The translations under genes were made by a program, and so were the position numbers. Shown one piece after another: positions 23,030-35,368 of a DNA stretch of 64,000 nt. The notes beneath the pieces are model-generated. The model was not told the origin of the DNA. It saw only the letters and a program-made list of their open reading frames with translations, and ran no database searches. Position 1 is the first letter of the stretch, and the number at the start of each line of letters is the position of its first letter. Origin of the DNA: Alentia gelatinosa (lineage: Eukaryota > Annelida > Polychaeta > Phyllodocida > Polynoidae); the NCBI GenBank assembly GCA_950022655.1, contig OX465584.1:5465694-5529693 (forward strand). Reading direction: 5' to 3'.

Positions 23030-23274
23030 ACTGCTTCAGGATTCAACGATTAGTTCCCGAATTGTATAGTAATCGTTGAAGTTGTCTCAGGTAAATTAAG
23101 CATCTTGTCTAATATTCCTTTGTCGCCGACTGAATTTATTAACATGTTGGTAAATTATTGGTAAGCGATTAAGGAACATCGACTGACAACTCATCGGTCA
23201 TAAAAGAACATCTCTACAGAGATCGTAGGCTCACCCGTGCCTTGCTGCCCGATCTACCGATGAGGGTGACTGCG
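23030..23274. mobile_element. MITE family B, copy 4 (right end lost)
   Basis: Starts near GGATTCAACGATTAGTTCCC and follows B1 in order, ending in CCGATCTACCGATG-like sequence where MITE C2 begins. Confidence 0.65.
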
Positions 23275-23276
23275 TA

Positions 23277-23724
23277 AAGGGGGGCATCCACCAACCACGA
23301 CAAGGCTACGACAATGCCTTCCCGACAAGGTCCACGACTGGCCTACGATTGTGGAAGCCTTGTCGTAGCCTTGTCGTGGTTGGTGGACCCCAGTTCCCGA
23401 CAAGAGTCTACGACAAGGCCACGACAAGGCCATGATTGGAAGCTTGTTGGGAGCCTTCCGACAAGGTTACGACAGAATCGAACATGTTCGATTTTTTCCA
23501 CGACTGGACCCTTGCTGTGGAGTGTGGTGGTTTCCTCGATATCACTGTCGTAGTGTGTCGGGACCATGGACGTTTTTTTACGGGACCAAGCGATGTCTAC
23601 GACACGCCCCGATAACGCTGTCGCAGAGCACCCCTTCTTACGACAAGGCTGCGACAAGGCGCCGATTGGAACTTCTTTGTCGGCTCTTGTCGTAGCCTTG
23701 TCGTGGTTCGTGGACGCCCGCCTT
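23277..23724. mobile_element. MITE family C, copy 2
   Basis: AAGGGGGGCATCCACCAACC at the left end and the complementary right end at 23705-23724. TA precedes the left end; the right TA has changed to CA. It lies immediately beside B4. Confidence 0.8.
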
Positions 23725-23819
23725 CAGGATTTCTTGCCTGCGACAAAGTACTGTTTCTCTGTCGCAGACAAAGAACGATGGATGCTCCGAACTCTCTTGA
23801 TGGGAATCGGCCTTTATGA

Positions 23820-24165
23820 GGCGTTTCCACCTGCCGATTATGACTACCGATTATGGCATTTCGCACCGCCGACCGATTATGCGACACATTTAGTGCAATA
23901 ATTGTCAGGTGGAAACAGAAATGGTCAACGATTTTTGTCTCCTGCCTTATGCAATTGGGCACCACCGACCGACTTCTGCACCCACCAACGAAAATCAAAG
24001 CACATTGAATAAATCAGTGTTGCTCTGCAAAAGTCAGTGAGCACCCACCGCATTTTTGCAGTGCAGGTCACTGATTATGTACCATCGACCTTTCACAAGG
24101 AGAACTACCGGCTTTTGTCCAGCCTGAAAATAATCAGTGGGCTTTTATTCAGCAGTTAGAAACGC
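23820..24165. mobile_element. MITE family D, copy 1
   Basis: Left end GGCGTTTCCACCTGCCGATT; right end decayed (GTTAGAAACGC). Interior matches 38500-38846 over its whole length (GGTGGAAACAGAAATG, TTTCACAAGGAGAAC). Frequent CCGACCGA motifs. Confidence 0.75.
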
Positions 24166-24325
24166 AGCAATAAAGTCTATCGCTGGTGCCACCAACTGCA
24201 AATCGGTATTATAGATCCGCTTCCATTGGGTCACTGTATTCAGTCTTGAAAAATGAAAAATAGCGCTCTAGTGGGATACACTTGACAAATGACGTCATTT
24301 GTTAATGTAGAAGTAATTTAGACGG

Positions 24326-24473
24326 GCGGGGTAGGATAAATTCTAAACCAAACTCAAGTTAGTTGTGTTATTGTTCATCGCACTCCGGCAAGATCACGTA
24401 TTACTGCTTGAAGTGAAGCCGAGATCTTGCCGTCATGCGATAAACAACAACAGGACTAACTCTTGTTTGGTTT
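24326..24473. mobile_element. HB hairpin joined to a GGGGTAGGATAA end
   Basis: GGGGTAGGATAAA precedes a hairpin with arms AACCAAACTCAAGTTAGT and near complement, inner arms GGCAAGATCACG/CGAGATCTTGCC, and loop GAAGTGAAGCCGAG (24410-24423). Confidence 0.75.
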
Positions 24474-26254
24474 CTCCATATTACTACACGATTCAAACTC
24501 AATAGGATACAAGCTCTGACCATAAACTTTCCTAGGGTTCCTCTATAATACCAAAGGATGGTTCACAATAGAAAAGATTGTTATTGTAGTTCTGATGATA
24601 CCAATAAAGAATTTTTTTTAAAGAGAAAAAAAGTGTACCATGGGGGTAGTATAGCTGCTGATACACATGGCTCGCACATGCGCAGTGGTCTCGTGGTTAA
24701 CCACTCTCCCAGCAGAGTTTCTGCGCTCTACTTCCTGTGGTTGCTTTTATCACTATATATCTGTTTGGGCTCAAATCTGTCTGGCTCCTTTAACAATTCC
24801 TATATTTCCATTCTCATGATATGTGAGTTGTTTGACTTGTATAACTTTTGACAGTTGCCTTGTTTTGAATCTGGAATGTTCGCTGGTCTCCCCTGTCTTT
24901 AGTGGATACCCAGGGAACCAGCGTTGGGTTGTGGCAGAGATTAGTCAGCGCTAGCGCCGTGAAAGATCTGGGAGGAGAGTGGTGGTTAACCTGTGATGTT
25001 ATCAGGTTGTACCCGTGCCCCGTATGTTTTGCTTTATGCGGTCAGTATGGATTTTATGTGTGTATTTTACGTTCACCCTGTTCTACTATTTCCGGAAGCT
25101 CGATGGATACATCTGTACTCATAGCGTACTTGTGAATGTTTGTTTATTGTACTGTGCAGCTGCTATTTTCTGTTGTATCGTATTTTGGGATTATATATAG
25201 CAATATACTATCATTAAAAATATCGTATATGATAAACTTTTTATGATAGTAATGATAGTAATAGTAATCATAGAAATAGTAGTTGCATTATCATATTCAC
25301 TGCTATTCAAAACCAAGAATATTGTAAACCTCTACAGAAATAAAAGACTGCTATGAAAAAAAATCCCCATAAAGTACAACAATTAAAACAACAAAAATCT
25401 AAATGAAAACGGCACAAACAATGCATAATAGCAGAGGAATAATTTTATATAGGAAAAGAAATAGGAGAAAATATAGGAGATATATATCTTAAATCCGGTA
25501 TCGTGTTGCATGGTATTTATTTGAAACTCTCGGTCGTTAGAAAAAAACACTTTGGAGGGACATTAAAAAAGATTGAGGGGGGGGGGGGGGGTCATTAAAA
25601 AGATTTAAAAGACTATTTTTCCAAAGAAGTATATGAGAATGGAACAACTGGCCTATATACCAATGTAATGTGACAGTAATTGATTGCACCATCTGTCCTG
25701 TAATAGGCTGTGCCTGTGTTGTTACTGGAACCCCAACCGTCCTCTTCTTCTGTCCTGTTTTAGATTCTGCAAATTCTATAACCCCCCCCCCCCTCTCTCT
25801 CAAAAAAAAAAAAAAGAATTGATAAACAAAAAGTAGGAGGCATTTCTGTAATTGACCAAATGTATGACTCCGTTGAGTTACACCAAATTTTGAAAAAAGA
25901 GTTTTTTTTTTTTTGGTTTTTGTTTATTCCCATCAGTTCTACCCCATTAGGTAGTTCTTCCACTGAGGTTCGTTCACAGTATACAGAAACATTGGTACAT
26001 ACACAGTATTGTGCAGATTGGGTCTCAGATGGTTTGAATGACAATAACTTTCTCTTTAGATATATACAATAAAAGGAGAATTTTCACAAATATTGAGGAT
26101 GGTGAAGATTTACTTTTCGTGTGAGGGTGAGATACAGATGTTGCTCTGCATACAGACGTTACTGATTTACAGTACTCGTTCTGCCTGTCGCGTGCAGTAC
26201 GAACTCCCGTATCACACGCGTGACCACAATGCACCGCGCCACCCCAGTCCTACT
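24474..26254. other. Unassigned sequence
   Basis: No secure exon. Includes a G run (about 25570-25590) and a C run (about 25781-25793). The 24500-24540 text (ATACAAGCTCTGA) recurs at about 62925. Confidence 0.5.
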
Positions 26255-26269
26255 CCACCAGGGGGCGTG
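26255..26269 (+). promoter_or_regulatory. CTCF-like site
   Basis: CCACCAGGGGGCGTG matches the core CTCF consensus closely. It sits in a locally GC-rich stretch (26170-26340). Known for the factor family; binding here is inference. Confidence 0.4.
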
Positions 26270-26339
26270 CGGAGCGGGTACATACGGGTACTTCAGTGGC
26301 GGGAAAACGGGGGCAGAAAACGAGGAACAGGAAAAGGTA

Positions 26340-27084
26340 CGCCAGTAGAACGTCAGCGACTTCACTGAAAAACCACGGAAATGTCTCCGTACACTAAATG
26401 GGGTTCAGGGAACTACTATCGGGGTATTTGTGGGCATCCGGGTGCTGTTTGTGTTGGTCAAATTGATACCAGGGAGATGTTTTTCAAATGCATATCGGAT
26501 AAAGCTCAGATGAAAGCTAAAATATGGCAGAGCTAGCCTAGTTGCCTTGGCTGTCGTTCTTTAGGTAAATAGATTACGAAATTAAACCTGGATGTTGAAG
26601 TTAAAATTATTGTTATATGCGATATGTGAAATCCTACCTTGTATGTTTTATTCTGATATAGTTAAATCCTGGTTGACTACAAAGTTTCTTTTCTTTTCTT
26701 TCTCTGTTCAAAAAGCCTTGCAAAAGTGATAACTAATGTCTTTGGTCACGGCTTGGTCATTTAAACCAGCCTTATAAAAAGGCTGAGACCTTCTGCTGCT
26801 TTATTGAGTCTTGAATCTAAACTACAAAACTGATGTAACCTACTTGTGTATATAACCTTTTACTCAATTAAGTAATCAATCCCCAAAAAAAGAAATTTGG
26901 CTTGAAAATCAAAACCCTTGTCAATTTCCTGAAGATTTGATATGATGATCTCCAAGTCTAATGGAGCACATATCTAACTTAATAATTGGGGGTCACCGTG
27001 CTAGTTTGTGATTTAGAGATCAATATTATAATAATTTTATATAAGAATATATAGAGATTCTAAAAAGTATTTTTTTCACACAGT
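26340..27084. other. Unassigned AT-rich sequence
   Basis: No exon, RNA or repeat recognised. Confidence 0.5.
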
Positions 27085-27215
27085 AAAACCCCTGGTACAA
27101 GTCTAGCCATAGGAATAACATTAGAACAAAATACTCAACAATCACCCCGGTAAAGTAACAATACTACGCCATAGTCGTGGCGTAGTGAATACAAGATGAC
27201 GTCATAGGCGATTGA
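27085..27215. mobile_element. HB body fragment
   Basis: Matches in reverse orientation part of the body at 39706-39904 (CCTGGTACAAGTCTAGCC, then AAAGTAACAATACTACGCC). Both hairpin and far end are missing. Confidence 0.65.
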
Positions 27216-27295
27216 CCAATCAGCGGTCAGAATTTCAGAGGGAAGAAAAAACAAGAGAAGAGATTTAAACGTCCCTAAGAGTGAAAGGAGTGAGA

Positions 27296-27500
27296 TAATT
27301 ATTTGATAATATTTAAGCCTGTTCGCTAGGACATTATTAGCCGTCCATAAGTGTTAAATAAAGTTGGCCATATGTCCTTGGCTGTCTATGGCATACAGAA
27401 AACGGGCTACATGTACGAGCCTAGATTATTAAACGGGCCCCAGGCTGCTCGTGCTGGGGCTCGTTTAATCACCTAGGATCGTACATGAAGACCCCTTTCT
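27296..27500. mobile_element. Dispersed repeat with hairpin, copy 1
   Basis: Shares GTCCATAAG-GTT-AATAAAGTTG and AGATTATT-AACGGG-CCC blocks with 44690-44890. A hairpin lies at about 27412-27485 (GTACGAGCCTAGATTATTAAAC and near complement). Confidence 0.65.
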
Positions 27501-27853
27501 GAAGGCCAAGGAGAACCAGGGATGACGTGAGACAATTTTACTCAACACTTTTGGTCGTATTGTTGACGTGGTTGGAATATACATGTGAGGGTGTCATAAT
27601 GGTGACGCAAAGGACTATTTTCCCGTAATCGAAGGCTTTCAGGCAATATGCAACGGATCTGAAATCCGTACACAATGGTTATGACAGTTTTTGAATAATG
27701 GGTAGTAGTTCAATAGGGATTGATGATTAATTCCGTAATTCCGTAACATATTGGATTCGTGGATGTGTACTTTGATAGAGTGTGTCCTGAGAGAACTAAG
27801 GTGTATTAATGTGGCCTCGTTTCCGTGCCACGCGCTTGGCGACCTCTGGTGAG

Positions 27854-27880
27854 GATGACCCCAGTTAACGGGGTCATCCG
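27854..27880. repeat. Perfect 10-bp stem hairpin
   Basis: GGATGACCCC and GGGGTCATCC around AGTTAAC. Function unknown. Confidence 0.6.
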
Positions 27881-28014
27881 GGTCACTCAGGGCGTCGCGC
27901 TTCAGTGAACACGTCACACGGTGCCAAAAAAATGTCGTCTGCCCGAAGTGCAATCAATATACGCCATGTGCAATCCCCGCCTGTCTCCTCCCGTGTGAGG
28001 ATGAGCGGCTGTAC

Positions 28015-28955
28015 ACGATGGGCCATCCTCCACCCTGCGCCCCCCTCTCTCTCCTACCCGCCGCTCTCCTCCCAAACTCTCTCCTCCCTGCCTCTCTACT
28101 CCTCTCCATTCTCCTCCTCTCTCCTCTCTCCTCCCATCATGTCTCCTTCCCTCCTCTCTCCTCCTCTCCTCCCCTCTCCTCTTTCTCCGCCCCATCTCTC
28201 TCCTCCCCATCCCTCCTCCCCTCCTCTCTCTTCCCTTCCTCTCTTCTCCCTTCCTCTCCTCTCCCTTGCTCTCTCCTCCCCTCCTCTCTTCTCCCTTCCT
28301 CTCTTCTCCCCTCCTCTCTCCTCCCCTCCTCTCTCCTCCCCTCCTCTCTCCTTCCCTTCCTCTCTCCTTCCCTCCTCTCTCCTCCCCTCCTCTCTCTTCC
28401 CTTCCTCTCTTCTCCCTTCCTCTCTTCTCCCTTCCTCTCTTCTCCCTTGCTCTCTCCTCCCCTACTCTCTCCTCCCTTTCTCTCTCCACCTCTCCTCTGT
28501 CCTCCCCTTCCTCTCTCTTCCCGTGTAGGGGTGAGCGGCTAGAGTCCGTACTCTAGAGGCTCTACACGATGGGCCATCCTCCACCCTGCGCCCCCGCCGT
28601 TCTCCTCCCCATCCCTCCTCCCCTCCTCTCTCTTCTCTTCCTCTCTACTCCTCTCCATTCTCCTCCTCTCTCCTCCTCTCCTCTCTCCTCCCCTCATGTC
28701 TCCTTCCCTCCTCTCTCCTCCTCTCCTCCCCTCCCCTCTTTCTCCTCCCCTTCTCTCTCCTCCCCATCCCTCCTCCCCTCCTCTCTTCCCTTCCTCTCTG
28801 CTCCTCTCCTCTCTCCTCCTCTCTGCTCCTCTCTCCTCCTCTCCTCTTTCTCCTCCCCTCTTTCTCCTCCCCTTCTCTCTCCTCCTCATCCCTCCTCCCC
28901 TCCTCTGTCCTCCCCTCCTCTGTCCTCCCCTTCCTCTCTCTTCCCGTGTAGGGGT
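28015..28955 (+). repeat. Two CT-rich blocks forming a duplicated segment
   Basis: 28015-28540 and 28563-28955 each begin with ATGGGCCATCCTCCACCCTG, consist of CTCTCCTCCCCTC-type repeats, and end with CCCGTGTAGGGGTGAGCGGC. One block is a duplicate of the other with length change. Long open frames here are low-complexity artefacts. Confidence 0.9.
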
Positions 28956-29261
28956 GAGCGGCTAGAGTCCATCCAATTCCTTAATACTTCAATTTCCACA
29001 CCACCTTCATGCCCAATGTATCATCACCTGGTTATACTTCCGAGGAGAACATACAAAACAAAACAGCATGGTCAAACAAGTGTCTTGCACAGATCCCTGT
29101 ATAGGAGATATACTGTAAGTTACCCTAAAGAACTTTACAACAATTAATCATATTGAGAGCACAGAGTGATTGCTAGTTCCACCAACATAGGCCAGGAAAT
29201 TGTAAGACAGCGCCATTGTATGAATGAGCCAATCGCGCGCCGGTATATATAATTTACTATA
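28956..29261. other. Unassigned non-coding sequence
   Basis: Nothing recognised between the CT-rich block and the HB body at 29262. Confidence 0.5.
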
Positions 29262-29573
29262 TACCCAAGGCGTATATACTGTAAATACGCACCGTTTCGG
29301 CATATAATGTAAACATACTGTATGGACCACTGGAAAATACGCACTACCTTCCCATTCATATTTATTAGAATATTGGTTGTTAAGCCAAATGTAAATAATG
29401 ATTTTTTTAAATTTCGGGTATATAGTAAATATATAACGTCCAACCATGCTTGTACAAGTCACAGAACTCGATGATAATTTACCGTTTGTACGGAACTCGG
29501 CGTCAACGCCTCGGTCCGTACGAACCACAAATTACCATCTCGTTCTGTGACTTGTACAGCATGGTCAGAACGT
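29262..29573. mobile_element. HB element, TTTACTATATACCC type, second copy
   Basis: Body 29262-29432 and hairpin 29439-29573 are the inverted counterpart of 18636-18957. The hairpin arms TTGTACAAGTCACAGAACTC and complement are well preserved. Confidence 0.75.
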
Positions 29574-29709
29574 TCTATATAAGTACGGATTCTGTTCGTC
29601 ACAGTGTGACGAACTATAAACAATACTACGCTCCGTACCACGCGACTTGTTGAGGCGACAAAAAAATGGGCTTTATTAAAAAAAAAAAACTAAACCAAAA
29701 AGAACACAC

Positions 29710-29820
29710 ACACGCACACAGGATATAAACCATGGAGAACGGACTGTAATACTCGTAGGGGCATGGAGAACGAGTTTCCAATGTTAAACCTATAGGACAA
29801 AAATACTAGGGGTGAAAAAG
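29710..29820. mobile_element. HB body fragment, TTTATCTCACCCC type
   Basis: Matches 6225-6320 closely (AACGGACTGTAATACTCGTA, GGACAAAAATACTAGGGGTG). The left end is missing. Confidence 0.75.
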
Positions 29821-29854
29821 GGCTCGGACGAAAATTGGCCCATCCCCAACCATT

Positions 29855-30515
29855 ATACCCGTCCCTAGTACCCGTTCCCTAGCATTATACCCGTCCCTAG
29901 TACCCGTCCCCTGGCATTATACCCGTCCCTAGTACCCGTCCCCTGGCATTATACCCGTCCATAGTACCCGTCCCCTGGTATTATACCCGTCCATAGTACC
30001 CGTCCCCTGGCATTATACCCGTCCCTAGTACCTGTCCCCTGGCATTATACCCGTCCCTAGTACCCGTCCCCTGGCATTATACCCGTCCCTAGTACCCGTC
30101 CCCTGGCATTATACCCGTCCCTAGTACCCGTCCCCTGGTATTATACCCATCCATAGTACCCGTCCCCTGGCATTATACCCGTCCCTAGTACCCGTCCCCT
30201 GGCATTATACCCGTCCCTAGTACCCGTCCCCTGGCATTATACCCGTCCCTAGTACCTGTCCCCGGCATTATACCCGTCCCTAGTACCCGTCCCCTGGCAT
30301 TATACCCGTCCCTAGTACCCGTCCCCTGGCATTATACCCGTCCCTAGTACCTGTCCCCTGGTATTATACCCGTCCCTAGTACCCGTCCCCTGGCATTATA
30401 CCCGTCCCTAGTACCCGTCCCCTAGCATTATACCCGTCCCTAGTACCTGTCCCCTGGTATTATACCCGTCCCTAGTACCCGTCCCCTGGCATTATACCCG
30501 TCCCTAGTACCTATC
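29855..30515. repeat. Minisatellite, 32-bp unit, about 20 copies
   Basis: GGCATTATACCCGTCC repeats every 32 bp (29912, 29944, and so on), with CATA/CTAG and CCTG/CCCG variants. Units are very similar, so the array is young. Confidence 0.95.
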
Positions 30516-30845
30516 CCGACCAATGGCGCTGTGCCACAGACCCCCACCAGTAAAGGGTTAAGCAGTATCAAATGGATTCTAAAATATTTATCCATATACC
30601 CCTGCTTCACAATGCTTGTAAAGCCACATGGCTTATTAAATGACCACAAAACAGATCCGCCAAGTATTCCCAGAAGAACACAACTGACGCTGCTACACAA
30701 CTGGCGTTACTGAATTATTTAGTTGGAAAACTGTCATTTCGGTACAAAAGGGGCAGAATAGATAAGTAGGGAGGTTTTCTGATGCACTCATGTGTCATCG
30801 AGTGCTGTTAGTTCAGTGGGAAAACTGACTGAGAATTGTATCTGT
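30516..30845. other. Unassigned non-coding sequence
   Basis: No exon or repeat recognised between the 32-bp array and the next HB hairpin. Confidence 0.5.
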
Positions 30846-30968
30846 TGATATAGGGAGACATAGTTAGTGTGGCCGAATGGAATTCGTTCAGTCTTTTTTG
30901 TGTCGAAAAAATGTTTGAGTAAAACAACAAGGAACAGGTGGCATTTAGCCACACTCACTATATCTCCA
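30846..30968. mobile_element. HB hairpin, TAGTGTGGC family
   Basis: Arms AGTGTGGCCGAATGGAATTC and near complement (CATTTAGCCACACTCACT). Relatives at 32788-32953 and 41189-41635. Confidence 0.65.
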
Positions 30969-31519
30969 TATCATTGAATACCTGGAAATTGTATTCTTTT
31001 TTAATAAAGCCCATTTTTTGTCGCCTCAACAAGTTATAGTCTCTTTCCGGAAAGGTAGCTGCAAGAATTAAACACATAGTTTCAGTTCAATCATGCTGTT
31101 CTGTAGGTAAAGTATTCACCCCTGATCTCCATTCAAGGGTGAACAGCTGTTCTATGTTATTAGGTGAGGCACTGTGCAGTTAGGGAACCAGCGAGAAAAA
31201 CTGAACAAAATGGCTGGATCTGAGAACCAGCAAAGCTCCACTTGAAAACTATGTCTAAATACGCAGTTGTAAAGTAAGATATGGCTATTTTGAAGGTTGG
31301 CGAAGACAAATGGGTACATATTTCTCGATTCAATTTTGTTTTCATACATGTCAGAGTGCGGCCAGTGAGAAATGACGACCCGGTGGAGGGCTCTATGGCA
31401 AAGGAACCCGGCCCTGTTTGGGACAGGGGCGGGTACACTGGCTAGCTGTTCTGGAACGTTGGCCTTGATCTTTTCAGAGTTGCTGAAGTCGCTTGGAATC
31501 CTTGTTGTGTACCCCTCCC

Positions 31520-31590
31520 TCCCCCGACTCCACCCTCCCCCACTCCACCCTCCCCCACTCCACCCTCCCCCACTCCACCCTCTCCTCTCC
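31520..31590 (+). repeat. Short tandem repeat, 16-bp unit
   Basis: CTCCACCCTCCCCCAC repeated about four times. Confidence 0.9.
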
Positions 31591-31599
31591 CCCACTTCT

Positions 31600-32787
31600 G
31601 CTTGTTTACATCTCTATTGATCCCGGACCTGAACTGCCCCCGACCTAATACACTGCCGCCTGGTGGGTGGATTTGCTATTAACATCTGGGGATTTTCCGA
31701 TTGAACAGTTCCACAATACCTACACGTGAAAAGGAGGGCAATTGGTGGTGCCGCTCTCAGGGCAAGGTGAGGGGACTATAAACGCTGCCCTGCGGGTCCC
31801 TAGTGGGCAATTAATCTGAATAACAAACCCAGTTTGCTGCTGCGAATAGCTTGATACAAATACCGATGGTGTTTCGAGAGGAAACGGAAGAACGAAACGA
31901 ATATATATAAATGAAAACTGATTTTAAAATGTATGAAATTGAAATAAATTGTAGCTAGACGTTGCGGCCAACGCCACTGCTGAACAAGTGACTGGTCCTG
32001 TCCGGGGGACTAGGCCCCCCCGGATTGAGATGTAACAAAAGAGAAAATACACACATGAAAGTGAAATAAAATTTCCAACTGCATATAAACATTGTAAGAG
32101 CTTTTTCCAAAGACAATTTCTTTGAGTTAGCTAGTATGTTTAATACTTGAAAGCGGTGAGTGGTTTGGAAAACCTTTGATTTTCATACTGTAAATTTCAG
32201 TAAACAATTTTTCTATAGACCCAAATGTACTTTGATACGATTATAATCTTTAAACAATGCTCAACAGCACGATGCAATTCTCTTCTGATATCCCTATAGT
32301 GCAAAACCAATTTAAGTCCATTTGCCTTTGTATCCCAACAGCATGGCTCTACTTGATTATAGAGTACATAGCTATTGTGGCATGGAGACAGCCATCTTGC
32401 CCCGACGCTAAACAAAACACCTGCTGACGGGTGCAGTTATTAATGGATATATTTCAAAATATTTTTCTTTGCTTTCCATCGAGGTTTTTTTTAGCTTCGT
32501 TTCATGATTATTAATGGATTATGACAACGTATCATAAGCTGTTGTTCCCTGACTACTGTGGCCTTTACGTACAAGTTCCTGGCGGGGAATGGCAGAATTA
32601 GCAATCACTCTGTGCCTTATGGTTTCTTTTATCTATCAAATAGAAATTACATTTTTGCCTATACGTACATCCAGTGGTGTTAAACATGTGATCATCCACC
32701 ACTAGTCTACATACATGTATGTACCACAGTCCAACGGCAGTTCAACTTCATTCATCTGGTTCTTGATATTAGGGTTCTTAAAACATA
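31600..32787. other. Unassigned non-coding sequence
   Basis: No exon or repeat family recognised. Confidence 0.5.
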
Positions 32788-32953
32788 ATATAGAAAGACA
32801 TGGTTAGTGTGTCTGAATGGAATCTGTTCAGAGATATTTTGGTCAAAAATACTCACCGAATTCGAAGAATGAGGTTAGTATTTCTGACCAAAAATAGGCA
32901 AATATCGAGGAACAGATGGAATTCAGACACACTCACTATGTCTTTTTATTATT
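32788..32953. mobile_element. HB hairpin, TAGTGTGGC family, copy 2, with TTATTATATACC end
   Basis: Arms AGACATGGTTAGTGTGTCTG and complement, loop with CCGAATTCGAAGAATGAGG, then TTATTATATACC at about 32942. Confidence 0.7.
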
Positions 32954-33779
32954 ATATACCTAAAAATCATTAAGAATGCCATTATAAAACTCACTAAATA
33001 GAAGAATGAGTGGTCACGTGGTACAGAGGGTAGTATTACATATATTACGCCACAGTGTGGACGGATGAAATCTTTTCTCCTATCACGTAAAAGTGATGCA
33101 TTCGTGCACCGGTGTATAATAATACATTGTAAGACTGGTGTCAGTTTTGATTTAAGCTAATTCAGAACTATTATCACCTTAATTTATTTACTATTATATC
33201 GACTATTTTATATAATATACTTATTATCAGATGCATTCATTGTTCATCCAAACTGTAGAGACGTTCGGTCATTGTGTTAGTACTTCAGCATCAGCATTAA
33301 TTATGACATCACATAAATTACAATTGCTTGTAATAACAAAATTATAGTTTTATATCTGCTTTCAAAAAAGGAGAGTATGTACTCGCTGACATTATATGCG
33401 AATTTACCTAATAGAGCACAAAAGGAACTACAACACGCCAACTTGCATTCCAGTGCTGTTTACAACGATTTGATCCTCATTTCCGCTATTTATTTCATTC
33501 TATTGTTATTGATCAAAGCAAACCAGTTCTGCTCCGAGGCAGGGCTTCCATGGGGAATCAGGTTTATGGTCGATGCACAAGGCGAGGGCAATTTGCGGTT
33601 TACAACTCGATGTGCTTTCAAAGAGGGGATTGTTGGAAACACACAATAGCCCAGATACACTTCTGCAGATTGGTGTATTGAATCGGCGCCATATTACCTC
33701 CGTGCCGTAACGACACCTTAACGATCGTCCGTATTGAACCTCCACACTGTAACGACAACTTAACGACCGGCGCAACGAT
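32954..33779. other. Unassigned sequence
   Basis: No exon recognised. From about 33690 CpG density rises (GTAACGACA-CTTAACGA occurs twice, near 33708 and 33750). Confidence 0.5.
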
Positions 33780-33965
33780 CGCTGTCATCTCCTCTGACGA
33801 CGCTAGGTGGCGCTTTCAGCTGGTTCCGGTCACGTGATCGGCTTCACAATAAGAGCAGCGATTCCTTTCCGTTTGCCCGCCGCCGCCCGCCGCGTTTTAC
33901 GGCCCCCGCGCTGCTTCCTTTTCTTGTCGCGAGGGGGCGCGACGGCCATATTTCATACTTCGCGG
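33780..33965. promoter_or_regulatory. CpG-rich segment with CTCF-like site
   Basis: Local GC- and CpG-rich stretch. GCTAGGTGGCGCTTTC (33802-33817) resembles the CTCF core. A nearby CACGTG lies at 33833-33838. No downstream coding exon is recognised, so promoter status is uncertain. Confidence 0.35.
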
Positions 33966-34304
33966 AGAAGGGAGCTGAAAGAAGAGGAATAAAAACCAAT
34001 GGTGTTTCCCTGCCTGACAGATCCGAATTAAGTATTGCTCTTCATATTTCTTCTCCATCATTTCTTCTTTTCTCGCGGTATTCTTTCTTTGATAATAGAT
34101 TGAGGTTATGCTCTTTTCCAAAGCGGTAGTGGAAGATACGGCAGACAAGATGCTGTGATTTTATTTTTATGAAAAGCAAAAGGATATCAGTAGTTTCCAT
34201 GTTTTGTATTTAGAATCCATACCCATAATTTTGTCGGCCACCACCGACGTTTTCTTTTATTGTGACTTTTGACAGAAATTGACAAGTTTTTTGTTTTTTT
34301 TAGC

Positions 34305-34490
34305 ATTTTTTATTAAAGGAATATAGTGTATACACAATCACCGAATTCGGCTATACAGCGATTCATCCACTCGGGCCCTAGACCCCTACTCCTCATTCCA
34401 ATGGCGGGTGTTAAGGCAAATGAGCAGTGAGTACAATTTTGTGTGTGTAAGTCTTTGGTATGACCCGACAAGGGGTCGATATATAGAAAA
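34305..34490 (-). mobile_element. SINE 3' body, head missing
   Basis: Matches the body of the tRNA-derived SINE at 48137-48386 in the same orientation (CACAATCACCGAATTCGGCT, GGCGGGTGTTAA, GTCTTTGGTATGACCCGAC). The tRNA-like head is absent, as expected of a 5'-truncated retrocopy. Confidence 0.8.
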
Positions 34491-34839
34491 ATAATTGTAT
34501 GGATTCTAAATCTTTTTGATCAAACATAATAAGCATATGGCACTTTAAATTAGTACAATAATATATCATCAATTACCAAAATAAAATACTCAAATCACGT
34601 GACAAATCATGTGACATTGTTGTATCCGACATTAGGTGCCTGTGGGAGGAGGCTCTAGCTACCTCCTTGTGGTGTAATGCTGTGCAGGGCAATTGGATGT
34701 TGCAGGAAAGGGTTAACTGAATGAGTTAAAGGGTTAAACATGCGGTGAGTATCGACACCAGCTTTTCAGCGTCTTGAAAACTGAAGGGACGCTGATGGGA
34801 CGCTTGCCGGACGCTGAGGAGACGCTGGGAAGACGCTGA

Positions 34840-34990
34840 CAGCGACGCGCCATGTTTTGTGCTGCGGAGATAAACACCGGAAGTGATGCAGATGTCCCTG
34901 TCAGATGTCTACCCGTTGCAACGCTGTCGAGCGATAATAGGGAGGAAGACAACAGAAACACAAAGTCTCACGAGATTAGGCGAGATTGGG
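34840..34990. promoter_or_regulatory. GC-rich segment with canonical ETS site
   Basis: ACCGGAAGTG at 34876-34885 is the canonical ETS/GABP motif, with several GACGCT repeats just upstream (34790-34850). This arrangement is typical of TATA-less promoters. A 62-codon frame starts at 34852 but I do not recognise it. Confidence 0.35.
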
Positions 34991-35368
34991 CCTCGCGAGC
35001 TCTCCAAGCACAGGCGTCTCGCTCCAATCTACTGAGATGAGGACGGTTATCAAATTTGAGTGAATTATTAAAGTGACTTCGTTTATGCAGAACTTCTTGT
35101 CTTTTTCCATCAGTAAATAGAAGTTAGGAATTGAACACAATTTCAGGTTCATCTATGTATGGCACCAACATACTTATTATGAATTTTCTTATTCTGTTTA
35201 CTTTATCTATATTTACTTTAAAAAAAAGGGTGTTCTTTGTCTAAAAGAATTCGATGCGAATTGGTTTTCGGAATGTTTAAGTTTAGAAAAAATCTAACAA
35301 AGAGTTATAGACAATATACGTAACCTCAGCAAGGTGGATATAGAGCCTTATTCTGGAAAAAATATTAT

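Noticed and set aside
24902..25135. 77-codon frame beginning MDTQGTSVGLWQRL, preceded by a CTGTCTTTAG acceptor-like site
   Set aside because: No recognisable family and no convincing donor or neighbouring exon.
27905..29147. Ser/Pro/Leu-rich and Arg/Glu-rich frames
   Set aside because: CT-rich low-complexity DNA read on both strands.
32197..32415. 72-codon minus-strand frame with a protein-like C-terminal half
   Set aside because: No splice context, no known motif, AT-rich surroundings.
34852..35040. 62-codon frame starting in the GC-rich ETS-site patch
   Set aside because: No recognised domain; more likely part of a promoter or 5' UTR, if anything.
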